NCBI RefSeq assembly: GCF_003363265.1
Contig: NZ_QRBF01000002.1
Coordinates: forward strand, 1 to 64,000
Direction of reading: 5' to 3'
DNA: 64,000 nt
DNA from: Dyella psychrodurans
Lineage (GTDB): Bacteria > Pseudomonadota > Gammaproteobacteria > Xanthomonadales > Rhodanobacteraceae
Shown: piece by piece, positions 49,287 through 58,415 of the stretch
Layout: each line of letters starts with the position of its first letter
How positions within the stretch are numbered: the first letter of the stretch is position 1
Made by a program: the position numbers and the translations under genes
The notes under the pieces: model-generated
Databases searched by the model: none
What the model was told of the DNA's origin: nothing
Seen by the model: the letters and a program-made list of their open reading frames with translations, nothing else

Positions 49287-49769
49287 TCAGGGCGTTCCGT
49301 TGGGATTGGAATTCGCACTCACGGCGACGGACGCCAGCTCCAGAAACATTGCCCTTAATTCAGGGTCCTGGATCGACTTCGCAGCAGCCTTCAGGTGAAG
49401 TGCCGCTGCGGCGGAAAGCGGTTTTGATTGCTCCGGCTGGGGATCGGGCGGAGGAAGGGGGGCCACTTTCACGATAACTGAGCCGGCATTCGCGCCAATG
49501 GCGCGTGCGGCAGCGAGGATTTGCGTTTGTTGCAGGCGCAGCCGCGATGCCCAGGCCGGCGAGGAAGCCAGGAATACAAGACGATCGTCGCGTAGATTCG
49601 CGAATCTGACCTGCTCTCGCAGTGGCGACGGCAACGTCTGGCGCAATGCGCGGTCCAAGGCCTCGAGCTTGCCGGCTTTATCTGCCAGTGCAGCGACGGG
49701 TCCGATATCGGCAAGGGATTGTGGTCCATGGCCGGTGCGGCTGGAGGCGGCGGGTGCGTCGCGCTGCAT
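49287..49769 (-). CDS. dciA: DciA-like protein (DUF721), putative replicative helicase loader
   Basis: The protein is 160 residues from the chosen ATG. The DUF721 part runs from about 25 to 95 (LDRALRQTLPSPLREQVRFANLRDD ... W-x-SRLRLQQTQIL), with the family's conserved tryptophan-containing helix. A Pro-rich linker and helical tail follow. DciA loads DnaB in bacteria that lack DnaC. The start is uncertain: an in-frame ATG at 49802 would overlap the divergent M23 gene head to head by 6 bases. Position beside an M23 peptidase and secA is typical. Confidence 0.75.
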   Translation of the reverse strand: MQRDAPAASSRTGHGPQSLADIGPVAALADKAGKLEALDRALRQTLPSPLREQVRFANLRDDRLVFLASSPAWASRLRLQQTQILAAARAIGANAGSVIVKVAPLPPPDPQPEQSKPLSAAAALHLKAAAKSIQDPELRAMFLELASVAVSANSNPNGTP

Positions 49770-49796
49770 CAGTAAAAACTTCGAATTGGTAACGAC

Positions 49797-50729
49797 ATGC
49801 AAATCATACTCGTCTCACGCGCAGGGAAGGTGCCAAAAACACTGGACCTCACCAACCAGCGACTCCGCTGGCGTGTCCTGGGTATCGGTGCAGCCGCGAT
49901 GCTGGCGCTCGGCAGCCTCGGCGCCGGCGTGGCGTTGGCCGTCGCCAGTCCTCGTGATCGCGCGGTTGCCGAAATCAATGCGTTGCATAAGCAGGTCACA
50001 CAACAAGACAAGCAGCTGGGCGATTTGCGTGAAGACGCGCATCGCCAGCTCGACGCCCTCGCGATCAGGCTCGGCCAGCTGCAAGCCCAGTCGACGCGCC
50101 TGAATGCACTGGGCGAACGCCTGGTCCAGGTCGGCAAGCTCAATAGCAATGAATTCAATTTCGACCAGCCTCCGCCGGTAGGTGGCGTGGAAGTCAGTGC
50201 TGGCGGTAGCGCGTATGCGTTGCCGCAGACGCTGGACTCCAGCATCGATCAGCTGGCCAACCAGTTCGACACGCAGCAGGCACAGCTCAGCGCGATGCAA
50301 AGCCTGTTGCTCAACGCCCGCATCGACTCCAACCTCAAGCCGACGGGCATGCCGGCAGACGGATACATCTCTTCTTACTTTGGTGTGCGCGCGGATCCGT
50401 TCGATGGCTCTGCCGCGCGCCATACGGGCCTGGACATCGCCGTGCCTTACGGAAGTCGGGTGAGCACCGTGGCCGAAGGCATGGTGACCTACGCCGGCGT
50501 CCGCAGCGGTTATGGCAACGTGGTCGAAATCGACCACGGCAACGGCTACATGACTCGCTACGCCCACAACAGCAAACTGCTGGTGCATCCGGGCCAGCAC
50601 GTGCGCGTTGGCGATGAGATCGCGGAGGCCGGCTCCACCGGCCGTTCCACCGGCTCGCACGTGCATTTCGAGGTCTGGTACAACGGCCGCGTGGTCAATC
50701 CGCTGGCGTACGTGAAGAACCATCGCTGA
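49797..50729 (+). CDS. M23 family peptidase (LytM/murein endopeptidase-like)
   Basis: The 310-residue inner-membrane-anchored periplasmic protein has an N-terminal membrane helix (about 28-50), a coiled coil (about 58-110) and a C-terminal M23 domain. The domain's zinc motifs are HTGLD (H-x3-D) and HVHFEVW (H-x-H), so it is probably an active peptidoglycan endopeptidase. The coiled coil resembles EnvC/NlpD-type amidase regulators, but the full zinc set argues for catalysis. It lies directly upstream of secA, a conserved gene order. Confidence 0.88.
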   Translation: MQIILVSRAGKVPKTLDLTNQRLRWRVLGIGAAAMLALGSLGAGVALAVASPRDRAVAEINALHKQVTQQDKQLGDLREDAHRQLDALAIRLGQLQAQSTRLNALGERLVQVGKLNSNEFNFDQPPPVGGVEVSAGGSAYALPQTLDSSIDQLANQFDTQQAQLSAMQSLLLNARIDSNLKPTGMPADGYISSYFGVRADPFDGSAARHTGLDIAVPYGSRVSTVAEGMVTYAGVRSGYGNVVEIDHGNGYMTRYAHNSKLLVHPGQHVRVGDEIAEAGSTGRSTGSHVHFEVWYNGRVVNPLAYVKNHR

Positions 50730-50741
50730 GCGGCTCGCGGC

Positions 50742-50764
50742 GGCGCCCTTGAAAGCCGGGCGCC
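50742..50764 (+). terminator. Hairpin between the M23 gene and secA
   Basis: GGCGCCC-N9-GGGCGCC forms a 7-bp GC stem just after the M23 stop. It has no T-run and could also be a leader structure for secA. A TAGTATCAT sequence about 70 bases before secA is the best promoter candidate. Confidence 0.4.
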
Positions 50765-50919
50765 ATACCGCCACTCCCCTAACCAGAACGTCCGGTGTGA
50801 CCGGGTGTACCGCCGGTGCCTCGCGTTTGGGATACCCGGCGGACCCTAGTATCATCGGTTCTTTGCCCGTCCGGCCCCTTGCCGGCGGGCGTCCTTCAGT
50901 TTCCTGATCCGGAAGATCG

Positions 50920-53643
50920 ATGCTCAACCGTGCCCTGACGAGCCTTTTTGGCAGCCGTAACGACCGCGTGCTGCGCCAGATGTCCAAGACCGTCGCGCGC
51001 ATCAACGCGCTCGAGCCTGAGTTCGAGAAGCTCAGCGACGAGGGCTTGTGCGGCAAGACCGCCGAGTTCAAGCAACGCATTGCCAACGGCGAGGCGCTGG
51101 ACAAGCTGCTGCCGGAAGCCTTCGCCGTCGTGCGCGAAGGCGCCAAGCGCGTGCTGGGCATGCGTCACTACGACGTGCAGCTGATCGGTGGCATGGTGTT
51201 GCACATGGGCAAGATCGCGGAAATGCGCACCGGCGAGGGCAAAACCCTGGTGGCGACGGCACCCGTGTATCTCAACGCACTGGAAGGCAAGGGCACGCAC
51301 GTCGTGACGGTCAACGACTACCTTGCCAAGCGCGACGCGGCCCAGATGGGCAAGCTGTACAACTTCCTCGGTCTTTCCGTGGGGGTGGTATGGCCGGGGA
51401 TGGAGCACTCCGACAAGTTCGCCGCCTACGCCGCGGACATCACCTACGGCACCAACAACGAATTCGGCTTCGACTACCTGCGCGACAACATGGCGCTGTC
51501 GAAGGAACAACGCTGCCAGCGCGGCCTGCATTACGCCATCGTCGACGAAGTGGACTCGATCCTGATCGACGAAGCGCGTACGCCGCTGATCATTTCCGGC
51601 CCCGCCGAAGATTCGCCGCAGCTTTATATCGCGGTGAACAAGCTCGTGCCGAAGATGACGCGCCAGGAAGTGGAAGACGGCGCCGGCGATTACTGGGTCG
51701 ACGAAAAGCAGAAGCAGGTGCACCTCTCCGAAGAGGGCATGCAGCACGCCGAAGAATTGCTGCGTCAGGCGAAGGTCATCGACGAAGAAAGCAGCCTCTA
51801 CGACGCGCGCAACCTGGCGATCGTGCATCATCTCAACGCCGCGCTGCGCGCCAACGCGATCTATCAGCGCGACGTCGATTACATCGTGCGCGACGGCGAA
51901 GTGATCATCGTCGACGAATTCACCGGCCGCACCTTGGCGGGTCGTCGCTGGTCCGACGGCCTGCACCAGGCGGTGGAAGCGAAGGAAGGCGTGCCGATCC
52001 AGCGTGAAAACCAGACGCTGGCCACGGTGACGTTCCAGAACCTGTTCCGCATGTACAAGAAGCTGGCCGGCATGACCGGTACGGCCGACACCGAAGCCTA
52101 CGAGTTCCAGCAGATCTATGGCCTGGAAGTGGTGGTGATCCCCACCCACAAGCCGATGATCCGTATGGACAACTCGGACATGGTGTTCCTGAGCCAGGAT
52201 GTGAAGTACAAGGCTGTGATCGAAGACATCAGGGACTGCCACAAGCGCGGCCAGCCCGTGCTGGTGGGTACCGCTTCGATCGACGTATCCGAGCTTTTGT
52301 CCGATTTGCTGCGTAAAGAAAAGATTCCGCACGAAGTGCTCAACGCCAAGCAGCACGAGCGCGAAGCGCACATCGTTGCGCAGGCCGGCATGCCGGGCTC
52401 GGTGACCATCGCGACCAACATGGCTGGCCGCGGTACCGACATCGTGCTGGGTGGCAGCCTGGAAGCCGCATTGGCGACGCTGCCGGAAGACGCCAGCGAA
52501 ACCGATCGCGCGCGCGTCAAGGCGGAATGGAAGAAGCGTCACGAGCAAGTGCTGGCCGCGGGCGGTTTGCATATCGTCGGCACCGAACGCCACGAGTCGC
52601 GCCGCATCGACAACCAGCTGCGCGGCCGCTCGGGTCGTCAGGGCGACCCGGGCTCCTCGCGTTTCTATCTGTCGCTGCAGGACAACCTGCTGCGCATCTT
52701 CGGCGGCGAAGGCCTGGTGCGCTGGATGAAGCGCTTCGGCATGAAGGAAGATGAGGCGCTGGAAGACCGCATGATCAGCCGCCAGATCGAAAAGGCGCAG
52801 CGCAAGGTCGAGCAGCACAACTTCGACATCCGCAAGAATCTCCTGGAATACGACGACGTCGCCAACGACCAGCGCAAGGTAATCTACAGCCAGCGCGACG
52901 AGCTGCTGGAAGGCGACGACGTCTCGGCCACGGTATCGGACATCCGCGACGACGTCGTCGAGAATGTGGTGCACCGCTACGTACCGGCCGACAGCATCGA
53001 CGAACAATGGGATGTCGCCGGTCTCGAGCGCGAGCTGGAAAGCGATTTCGGCGTGTCGGCCGATCTCAAGCACTGGCTCGACGGTCAGCAGGAAGCGGAT
53101 GCCCGTGCTGTAAAGGAGCATGTAGGCACGCTGGTCAATGACATGTTCCAGGCCAAGGAAAAGCAGATTGGTCCGGAAACCATGCGTCAGCTCGAGAAGC
53201 ACATCATGCTGAGCGTGGTCGACAACGCGTGGAAGGAACATCTCTCCAGCATGGATTACATGCGCCAGGGCATCTATCTGCGCGGTTATGCCCAGCAGGA
53301 TCCCAAGCAGGCCTTCAAGCGCGAATCGTTCGACTTGTTCCAGCAGATGCTGGCGCGCATCAAGACCGAAGTGACGCAGATGCTGGCGCGCATCCGCATT
53401 CGCAGCGAAGAAGAAGTCGCCGCGATGGAAGCCGAACAGCAACGCCTTGCCGAGCGTATGCAGCGTCAGATGCAGGCCAGTGGCGGCGGTGCGCCGGCTG
53501 GCGGAGCACTGGGTCTGGAGGCGCCGTCGCAAACGGCCGCGGCTGCCGAGCCTGCGGTGAGTGGCCCCAAGGTGGGCCGCAATGATCCGTGCCCCTGCGG
53601 TTCCGGTAAGAAGTACAAGCATTGCCACGGTCAGTTGACCTGA
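50920..53643 (+). CDS. secA: Protein translocase ATPase SecA
   Basis: The 907-residue motor has Walker [12 protein letters not shown], the [19 protein letters not shown] block (Walker B), the preprotein cross-linking region, [15 protein letters not shown], and a C-terminal zinc motif [14 protein letters not shown] that binds SecB or ribosomes. It drives Sec export across the inner membrane. Length and motifs are complete. About 190 bases separate it from the M23 gene. Confidence 0.98.
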   Translation: MLNRALTSLFGSRNDRVLRQMSKTVARINALEPEFEKLSDEGLCGKTAEFKQRIANGEALDKLLPEAFAVVREGAKRVLGMRHYDVQLIGGMVLHMGKIAEMRTGEGKTLVATAPVYLNALEGKGTHVVTVNDYLAKRDAAQMGKLYNFLGLSVGVVWPGMEHSDKFAAYAADITYGTNNEFGFDYLRDNMALSKEQRCQRGLHYAIVDEVDSILIDEARTPLIISGPAEDSPQLYIAVNKLVPKMTRQEVEDGAGDYWVDEKQKQVHLSEEGMQHAEELLRQAKVIDEESSLYDARNLAIVHHLNAALRANAIYQRDVDYIVRDGEVIIVDEFTGRTLAGRRWSDGLHQAVEAKEGVPIQRENQTLATVTFQNLFRMYKKLAGMTGTADTEAYEFQQIYGLEVVVIPTHKPMIRMDNSDMVFLSQDVKYKAVIEDIRDCHKRGQPVLVGTASIDVSELLSDLLRKEKIPHEVLNAKQHEREAHIVAQAGMPGSVTIATNMAGRGTDIVLGGSLEAALATLPEDASETDRARVKAEWKKRHEQVLAAGGLHIVGTERHESRRIDNQLRGRSGRQGDPGSSRFYLSLQDNLLRIFGGEGLVRWMKRFGMKEDEALEDRMISRQIEKAQRKVEQHNFDIRKNLLEYDDVANDQRKVIYSQRDELLEGDDVSATVSDIRDDVVENVVHRYVPADSIDEQWDVAGLERELESDFGVSADLKHWLDGQQEADARAVKEHVGTLVNDMFQAKEKQIGPETMRQLEKHIMLSVVDNAWKEHLSSMDYMRQGIYLRGYAQQDPKQAFKRESFDLFQQMLARIKTEVTQMLARIRIRSEEEVAAMEAEQQRLAERMQRQMQASGGGAPAGGALGLEAPSQTAAAAEPAVSGPKVGRNDPCPCGSGKKYKHCHGQLT

Positions 53644-53736
53644 CCGCTGGCACTTCGGCTTCAGGCGCTGATCGCTCAAACCAACGTCATCGCCCCTCAC
53701 GCAACAACAGGGGCGAGCAAACCCTTGATCCGCTGA

Positions 53737-54588
53737 TCAGTCGCCGCCGCCCGGCGGGCGTGTGCGATGTGGCTCGGCGTCCACGGTCACATACTGCGGC
53801 TCGTCGCTGTCCAGGCGCAGTGCAGTGAGCTTGCCGCCCCACACGCATCCCGTGTCGATGCCGTAGACGTCCATGCCGGCGAAGCGTCCGAGGGCCGACC
53901 AATGGCCGCACACGATGCGCGTGTCGCGGCGACGCATGCCGGGTACTTCAAACCATGGATACATGCCGGGCTTCTGCGTACCCGGAGCGCCCTTGCTTTC
54001 GAAATCGATGCGGCCGTTGACGTCGCAGAAACGCATGCGGGTCAACGTATTGATGGATGCGCGCATGCGCTCGATGCCTTGCAGGCGGCTTGACCACGCC
54101 GCGGGTCGATTACCGAACAAGTGTTTCAGCAATCGAGGATGGCGCGGGCTGGACAGTTCGCGCTCGATTTCCAAAGCGCACTTCTGTGCTTGCCTGAGCG
54201 TCCAGACCGGGGCGAGACCGGCATGCACCATCGCCCAGCCCAGCGACTCGTCGTGATGCAGCAATTTCTGTGAGCGCAGCCATTCGAACAACGTGGGTGC
54301 ATCGTCGGCGAACAGAACCTCGCGCAGTTCCGGATTCACGCGCTCCTGCGCATCTTTCCCGCGCAGGGAAATCGCAAGCAGGCTCAGGTCGTGATTGCCC
54401 AGCGTGACAATGGAGTTATCGCGCAGCGAATGCACAAGACGCAGCGTGTCCAATGACTGCCCGCCGCGGTTGACGAGGTCACCGCAAAACCAGAGCCGGT
54501 CATGGGCAGGGTCGAAGCGCAGCTTTTCCAGCAGCCGCTGCAGTTCCGGGTAGCAGCCCTGAACGTCGCCGATGGCGTAGGTAGCCAT
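53737..54588 (-). CDS. apaH: Symmetrical diadenosine tetraphosphatase ApaH
   Basis: The 283-residue metallophosphatase has the signatures AIGDVQGCY (GDxxG), FCGDLVNRGGQSL (GDxVxRG) and LGNHD (GNHD), with late histidines in VHAGL and CGHWSALG. It splits Ap4A (and np4A RNA caps) into two ADP units. It is last in the minus-strand lptD-surA-pdxA-rsmA-apaG-apaH run. Confidence 0.95.
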   Translation of the reverse strand: MATYAIGDVQGCYPELQRLLEKLRFDPAHDRLWFCGDLVNRGGQSLDTLRLVHSLRDNSIVTLGNHDLSLLAISLRGKDAQERVNPELREVLFADDAPTLFEWLRSQKLLHHDESLGWAMVHAGLAPVWTLRQAQKCALEIERELSSPRHPRLLKHLFGNRPAAWSSRLQGIERMRASINTLTRMRFCDVNGRIDFESKGAPGTQKPGMYPWFEVPGMRRRDTRIVCGHWSALGRFAGMDVYGIDTGCVWGGKLTALRLDSDEPQYVTVDAEPHRTRPPGGGD

Positions 54589-54635
54589 CAGCAGCGTGCC
54601 TCAGGAGCCTGCTGCGCGTGGTTCATGTGCGGCCC

Positions 54636-55019
54636 TCAGTGGAGAGTGCGGGGAATGGAAAGGGTGAACGCCGGAATAGGCGCCTCGAAGCGGGTGCCGT
54701 CGTCCGCCACCATCTGATAACTACCTTGCATGGTGCCCACGGCTGTTTCCAGCACGGCGCCCGAGGTGTATTCGAAATCGTCGCCCGGTCGCATCCATGG
54801 CTGCTCGCCGACCACGCCTTCGCCGCGCACTTCCTCGACTTTGCCGTTGGCGTCCGTGATCACCCAATGACGGGTGAGCAGGCGCGCGGGAATGTGACCG
54901 GCGTTATGCAGCTTGATGGTGTATGCGAAGACGTAACGGTTCTCGCTGGGCACGGATTGATCGGGCACGAAGCGTGTTTGCACGTGCACGTCGATCGTGT
55001 AGGGGGATTTCTCGTTCAT
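54636..55019 (-). CDS. apaG: ApaG/CorD protein
   Basis: The 127-residue fibronectin-like beta-sandwich protein has [50 protein letters not shown] and GTMQGSYQM. The biochemical role is uncertain (cobalt/magnesium resistance link in enterics). The ATG at 55019 is chosen by family length; upstream in-frame sequence is not conserved. It lies between rsmA and apaH as in enterics. Confidence 0.93.
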   Translation of the reverse strand: MNEKSPYTIDVHVQTRFVPDQSVPSENRYVFAYTIKLHNAGHIPARLLTRHWVITDANGKVEEVRGEGVVGEQPWMRPGDDFEYTSGAVLETAVGTMQGSYQMVADDGTRFEAPIPAFTLSIPRTLH

Positions 55020-55098
55020 GGCGCGATTGTAAGCGGTAACCGAGCGCAAAGGCAGCGCACGCGGACGCCGCAGCGCGCGGGCTGGGGCCTCGACCAAG

Positions 55099-55881
55099 TC
55101 AGGGCAGCGTCTTGGCGAGGCGCACGAAATCATGTGGAGCCAGGGTTTCCGCGCGCGCCTTCGGATCGACGTCGGCGAGGCGGATGGTGTCGGCGTCCAT
55201 CAACTGGCGCAACGCATTGCTGAGCGTTTTTCGTCGTTGCGCGAAAGCGGCCTTCACGATGGCATGCACACGCTCGGGGTCGGCGTCGTGGCGCTCTTCC
55301 GCGGTGAGCGGTATCAGGCGCACCACTGACGAGTCGACTTTCGGCGGTGGTCGGAAAGCACCCGGCGGGACGTCGAACAGCGGCTCGACCCGGCAGGCGA
55401 GTTGCAACATGACAGACAGCCGTCCATACACTTTGCTGCCGGGTTCGGCAGCCATGCGATCGACCACTTCCTTCTGCAACATGAAATGCATGTCCGCGAT
55501 CGCGGCCGCGTGATCGATGCAATGGAACAAGATCGGGCTGGAGATGTAATAGGGCAGGTTGCCCGCGATACGCAGGCGCGAGACGCCATGGCGTTGCGCC
55601 AGCGCGGTGAAGTCTACCTTCAGCACGTCTGCATGGATGATGGAGAGCTCGCCGATGCCCGCAGCCTTCGCCTGCAAATGTGGAAGGAGATCGGTATCCA
55701 GCTCGATCGCGGTGAGCTTGCCGGCCGCGGTCAGCAGGGGGAAGGTCAGCGCACCTTCGCCCGGTCCGATTTCGACTAGAAAATCATCGGGGCGGGGCGA
55801 AATGGATTTGACGATGCGCTCGATGTAGCTGCGCTCGTGCAGGAAGTGCTGGCCGAAACTTTTCTTGGGACGGGCGCTCAT
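55099..55881 (-). CDS. rsmA: 16S rRNA dimethyladenosine transferase RsmA (KsgA)
   Basis: The 260-residue SAM enzyme has [41 protein letters not shown] and the C-terminal [12 protein letters not shown]. It dimethylates two adjacent adenosines near the 3' end of 16S rRNA. Its start overlaps the pdxA stop by ATGA. Confidence 0.96.
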   Translation of the reverse strand: MSARPKKSFGQHFLHERSYIERIVKSISPRPDDFLVEIGPGEGALTFPLLTAAGKLTAIELDTDLLPHLQAKAAGIGELSIIHADVLKVDFTALAQRHGVSRLRIAGNLPYYISSPILFHCIDHAAAIADMHFMLQKEVVDRMAAEPGSKVYGRLSVMLQLACRVEPLFDVPPGAFRPPPKVDSSVVRLIPLTAEERHDADPERVHAIVKAAFAQRRKTLSNALRQLMDADTIRLADVDPKARAETLAPHDFVRLAKTLP

Positions 55882-56927
55882 GGATGGCCTTGCGGTGTTG
55901 CCTGTTCGTCCTGCCGATCGCCGTCCATGGGCGAACTCACTGCTCTGCGTGCCACCAGATCCAGAGCCATCTTCGCCGCCGCAATCAGGCTGGATGGGTC
56001 CGCCTTGCCGCTGCCGGCAATATCCAGCGCCGTGCCGTGGTCAACCGATGTGCGAATGAAGGGCAGGCCAAGCGTGAGATTCACGGTGCGATCGAAGGCT
56101 TCGCTCTTGAGTACCGGTAGCGCCTGGTCGTGATACATCGCAAGGACGGCATCGTAGCGTTCGCGCTGCGCGGGTACGAATGCGGTGTCGGCGGGAACCG
56201 GTCCCAGCAAGTGCATTCCTTGCGCACGCAGTTTCTCCATCACGGGAATGATGGTGTCGATTTCCTCGCGCCCGAGATGGCCGTTCTCGCCGGCATGCGG
56301 GTTGAGACCCAGTACGGCAATGCGCGGCTCGGTAAACCCGAACTTGGTGCGTAACTCGTTGTGCACGATACGCAGCGTTCGTTCCAGCGAAGCAGGCGTG
56401 ATCGCGGCGGACACCGCATGGAGCGGCAAGTGCGTCGTCGCCAGCGCGACACGCAGCTCGGGGCTGGCCAGCATCATGACCACTTCGGCGCGACTGTGCG
56501 CGGCGAAGAATTCGGTGTGGCCACTGAACGGGATGCCGGCGTCGTTGATGGAAGACTTCTGCAGCGGTGCCGTGATCACCGCCGCGTAACGTCCCTGCAG
56601 ACAGCCATCGGCCCCTTCCGTCAGCGTGGCGAGCACGTGGTCGGCGTTGCGAGGGTCGGGGTGGCCAGGGACTTCCTCCACCGCGAGCGGGACGTGCCGG
56701 ACGCGCAGGGTACCCGCTGGACGGCTAGCTGCGTCGTGGCCGTCATCGTCGATCAGTTCGATCATGACGCCGCATCGTGCCGCCGCGCGTTCGAGCAAGG
56801 CGCGATCGGTAACCGCAACGAAATTGGCCGCCAGGGATGTGGCGGCCAATCGGACCAGCAGTTCGGGGCCGACCCCTGCCGGCTCGCCGGCGGTGAGGGC
56901 GAGCCGAGGTAGCGCGAGCGTGTTCAC
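55878..56927 (-). CDS. pdxA: 4-hydroxythreonine-4-phosphate dehydrogenase PdxA
   Basis: The 349-residue enzyme has LTAGEPAGVGPEL, ITAPLQKSSINDAGIPFSGHTEF, LGLNPHAGENGHLGREE and AMYHDQALPVLKSEAFD, covering the substrate and metal histidines. It works in the DXP-dependent pyridoxal phosphate pathway. It sits between surA and rsmA, the standard order. Confidence 0.95.
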   Translation of the reverse strand: MNTLALPRLALTAGEPAGVGPELLVRLAATSLAANFVAVTDRALLERAAARCGVMIELIDDDGHDAASRPAGTLRVRHVPLAVEEVPGHPDPRNADHVLATLTEGADGCLQGRYAAVITAPLQKSSINDAGIPFSGHTEFFAAHSRAEVVMMLASPELRVALATTHLPLHAVSAAITPASLERTLRIVHNELRTKFGFTEPRIAVLGLNPHAGENGHLGREEIDTIIPVMEKLRAQGMHLLGPVPADTAFVPAQRERYDAVLAMYHDQALPVLKSEAFDRTVNLTLGLPFIRTSVDHGTALDIAGSGKADPSSLIAAAKMALDLVARRAVSSPMDGDRQDEQATPQGHP

Positions 56928-56952
56928 GACCTACTTGCGCGTCGCCATGCCA

Positions 56953-58311
56953 TTACGAGGACACCTTGTTGTCCGAGTTGCTGGCGTCTTCGAGCTCAGG
57001 CGCAAGAATCTTGACGTAAGAACTAGAGCGCAGCTGACGCAGGAAGTCGTCGTACGCCTGGTCGGCCTTGCGGTTGCCGATCGCCTGGCGTGCCTGGTCG
57101 CGGGCGAGCTGGGTCGTCATGTCGCTGCTGCGCGTGCCGAGGCGCTGGATGATGTGCCAGCCGGCTTCGCTCTGGAAGGGTTGGGAAATTTCACCATCCT
57201 TCAGCTCGCTCACTTTCTGGCCGAGCAGCGAGCCCCAATCGTTCTGCTGGAACCAGCCCATGTCGCCGCCGGCATTGGCGGTCGTGTCGTCGCTGGAGCT
57301 GTCCTTCGCGAGCTTGGCGAAGTCCCCGTGCTTATTGACGATCTTGTTGTAGAGATCCTGCGCCTTTTGCTGGGCCTGCGCCGGCGAGAGCAGTTCGCTC
57401 GGGCGGATCAGGATCTGGCGGGCATGGTATTCGGTCACCATCTGCTTGGACGGCTCGCGCTGGCCGATCAGCTGGATGATATGGAAGCCCGTCGGACCGT
57501 GCAGGATGCCGCTCACTTCGCCAGCCTTCATGCCGTTGATGGTGTCAACGAAGGCCGGCGGCACTTCGTCCAGACGGCGCCAGCCCAGGTCGCCACCATC
57601 CAGCGCATCGGGTGCGTCGGAGAATCGGATGGCGGCAGCTTTGAAATCCATGCCGCCCTTGACGGCCGCAAGCGCCTGTTCGGCTTTGTTCTGCGCAGCC
57701 TGAATATCGGCAGCGCTGGCGCCGCTGGGAATGCCGACCTGAATATGCGCCAGGTGCACTTCGCCGGCTTTGTAATTGGGGCTGTTGAGCAGGTTGTTGA
57801 TTTCGCTGTCGGTGACCGACACCGAATCGCGCACCACGCTCTGGTGCAGCTTCTGCACGACCAGCTGGTCATGCAACTGCTGGCGGAAAGCGTTGAAGCT
57901 CAGGCCGCTTTGTTCCACGGCACCGCGCAGCTGGTCCGGGGTCATCTTGTTCTGTGCGGCCACGTTCTGCACCGCCTGGTCGACGTCGGAGTCGGAGACG
58001 CGAACTCCTTGGTCGTCCGCGCGCTGCAACTGCAGTTTCATCAGGATCAGGCGGTCGAGCACCTGCCGGCGCAGAACGTCGATCGGAGGAAGCTGCCCCT
58101 GCTGACCCGCATACTGTTGCTGGATGGATGCGACCGCGTCGTTCAGCTCGCTCTGCAGGATTACATCGTCCTCGACGACAGCAACGATCCGGTCGATCGG
58201 CTGCTGGCCTGCGGCGGCAGCCGAATCCTGCGGCGCGAGCAACTGGGCCTGGGCCAGCGACGGAATCGCCAATACGATTGTCAGCAGGAACAATGCAAAA
58301 ATCTGCTTCAT
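56953..58311 (-). CDS. surA: Periplasmic chaperone/peptidyl-prolyl isomerase SurA
   Basis: The 452-residue protein has a signal peptide (1-22, cleavage after AQA), the SurA N-domain (IDRIVAVVEDDVILQSELN), two parvulin domains (VHLAHIQVGIPSG... and YHARQILIRPSEL...) and a C-terminal helix. It escorts outer-membrane proteins to the BAM complex. The ATG at 58311 gives a clean signal peptide; an ATG 24 bases upstream would spoil it. Confidence 0.94.
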   Translation of the reverse strand: MKQIFALFLLTIVLAIPSLAQAQLLAPQDSAAAAGQQPIDRIVAVVEDDVILQSELNDAVASIQQQYAGQQGQLPPIDVLRRQVLDRLILMKLQLQRADDQGVRVSDSDVDQAVQNVAAQNKMTPDQLRGAVEQSGLSFNAFRQQLHDQLVVQKLHQSVVRDSVSVTDSEINNLLNSPNYKAGEVHLAHIQVGIPSGASAADIQAAQNKAEQALAAVKGGMDFKAAAIRFSDAPDALDGGDLGWRRLDEVPPAFVDTINGMKAGEVSGILHGPTGFHIIQLIGQREPSKQMVTEYHARQILIRPSELLSPAQAQQKAQDLYNKIVNKHGDFAKLAKDSSSDDTTANAGGDMGWFQQNDWGSLLGQKVSELKDGEISQPFQSEAGWHIIQRLGTRSSDMTTQLARDQARQAIGNRKADQAYDDFLRQLRSSSYVKILAPELEDASNSDNKVSS

Positions 58312-58415
58312 CAGTGAACAGCCTTCTATCGCCAATGGCGAGGAATTAACGGTAGTCTCGAAAAATGGCCTAGGCGGCCACCTTGCTGAGGGCGCCCCAA
58401 ACCTCCTGGGAGCGC

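Noticed and set aside
50896-53700. A 934-codon open frame antisense to secA
   Set aside because: It mirrors secA codon structure in a GC-rich genome. It has no ribosome-binding site or recognisable domain, and its composition (His/Val/Arg-rich) is typical of antisense frames.
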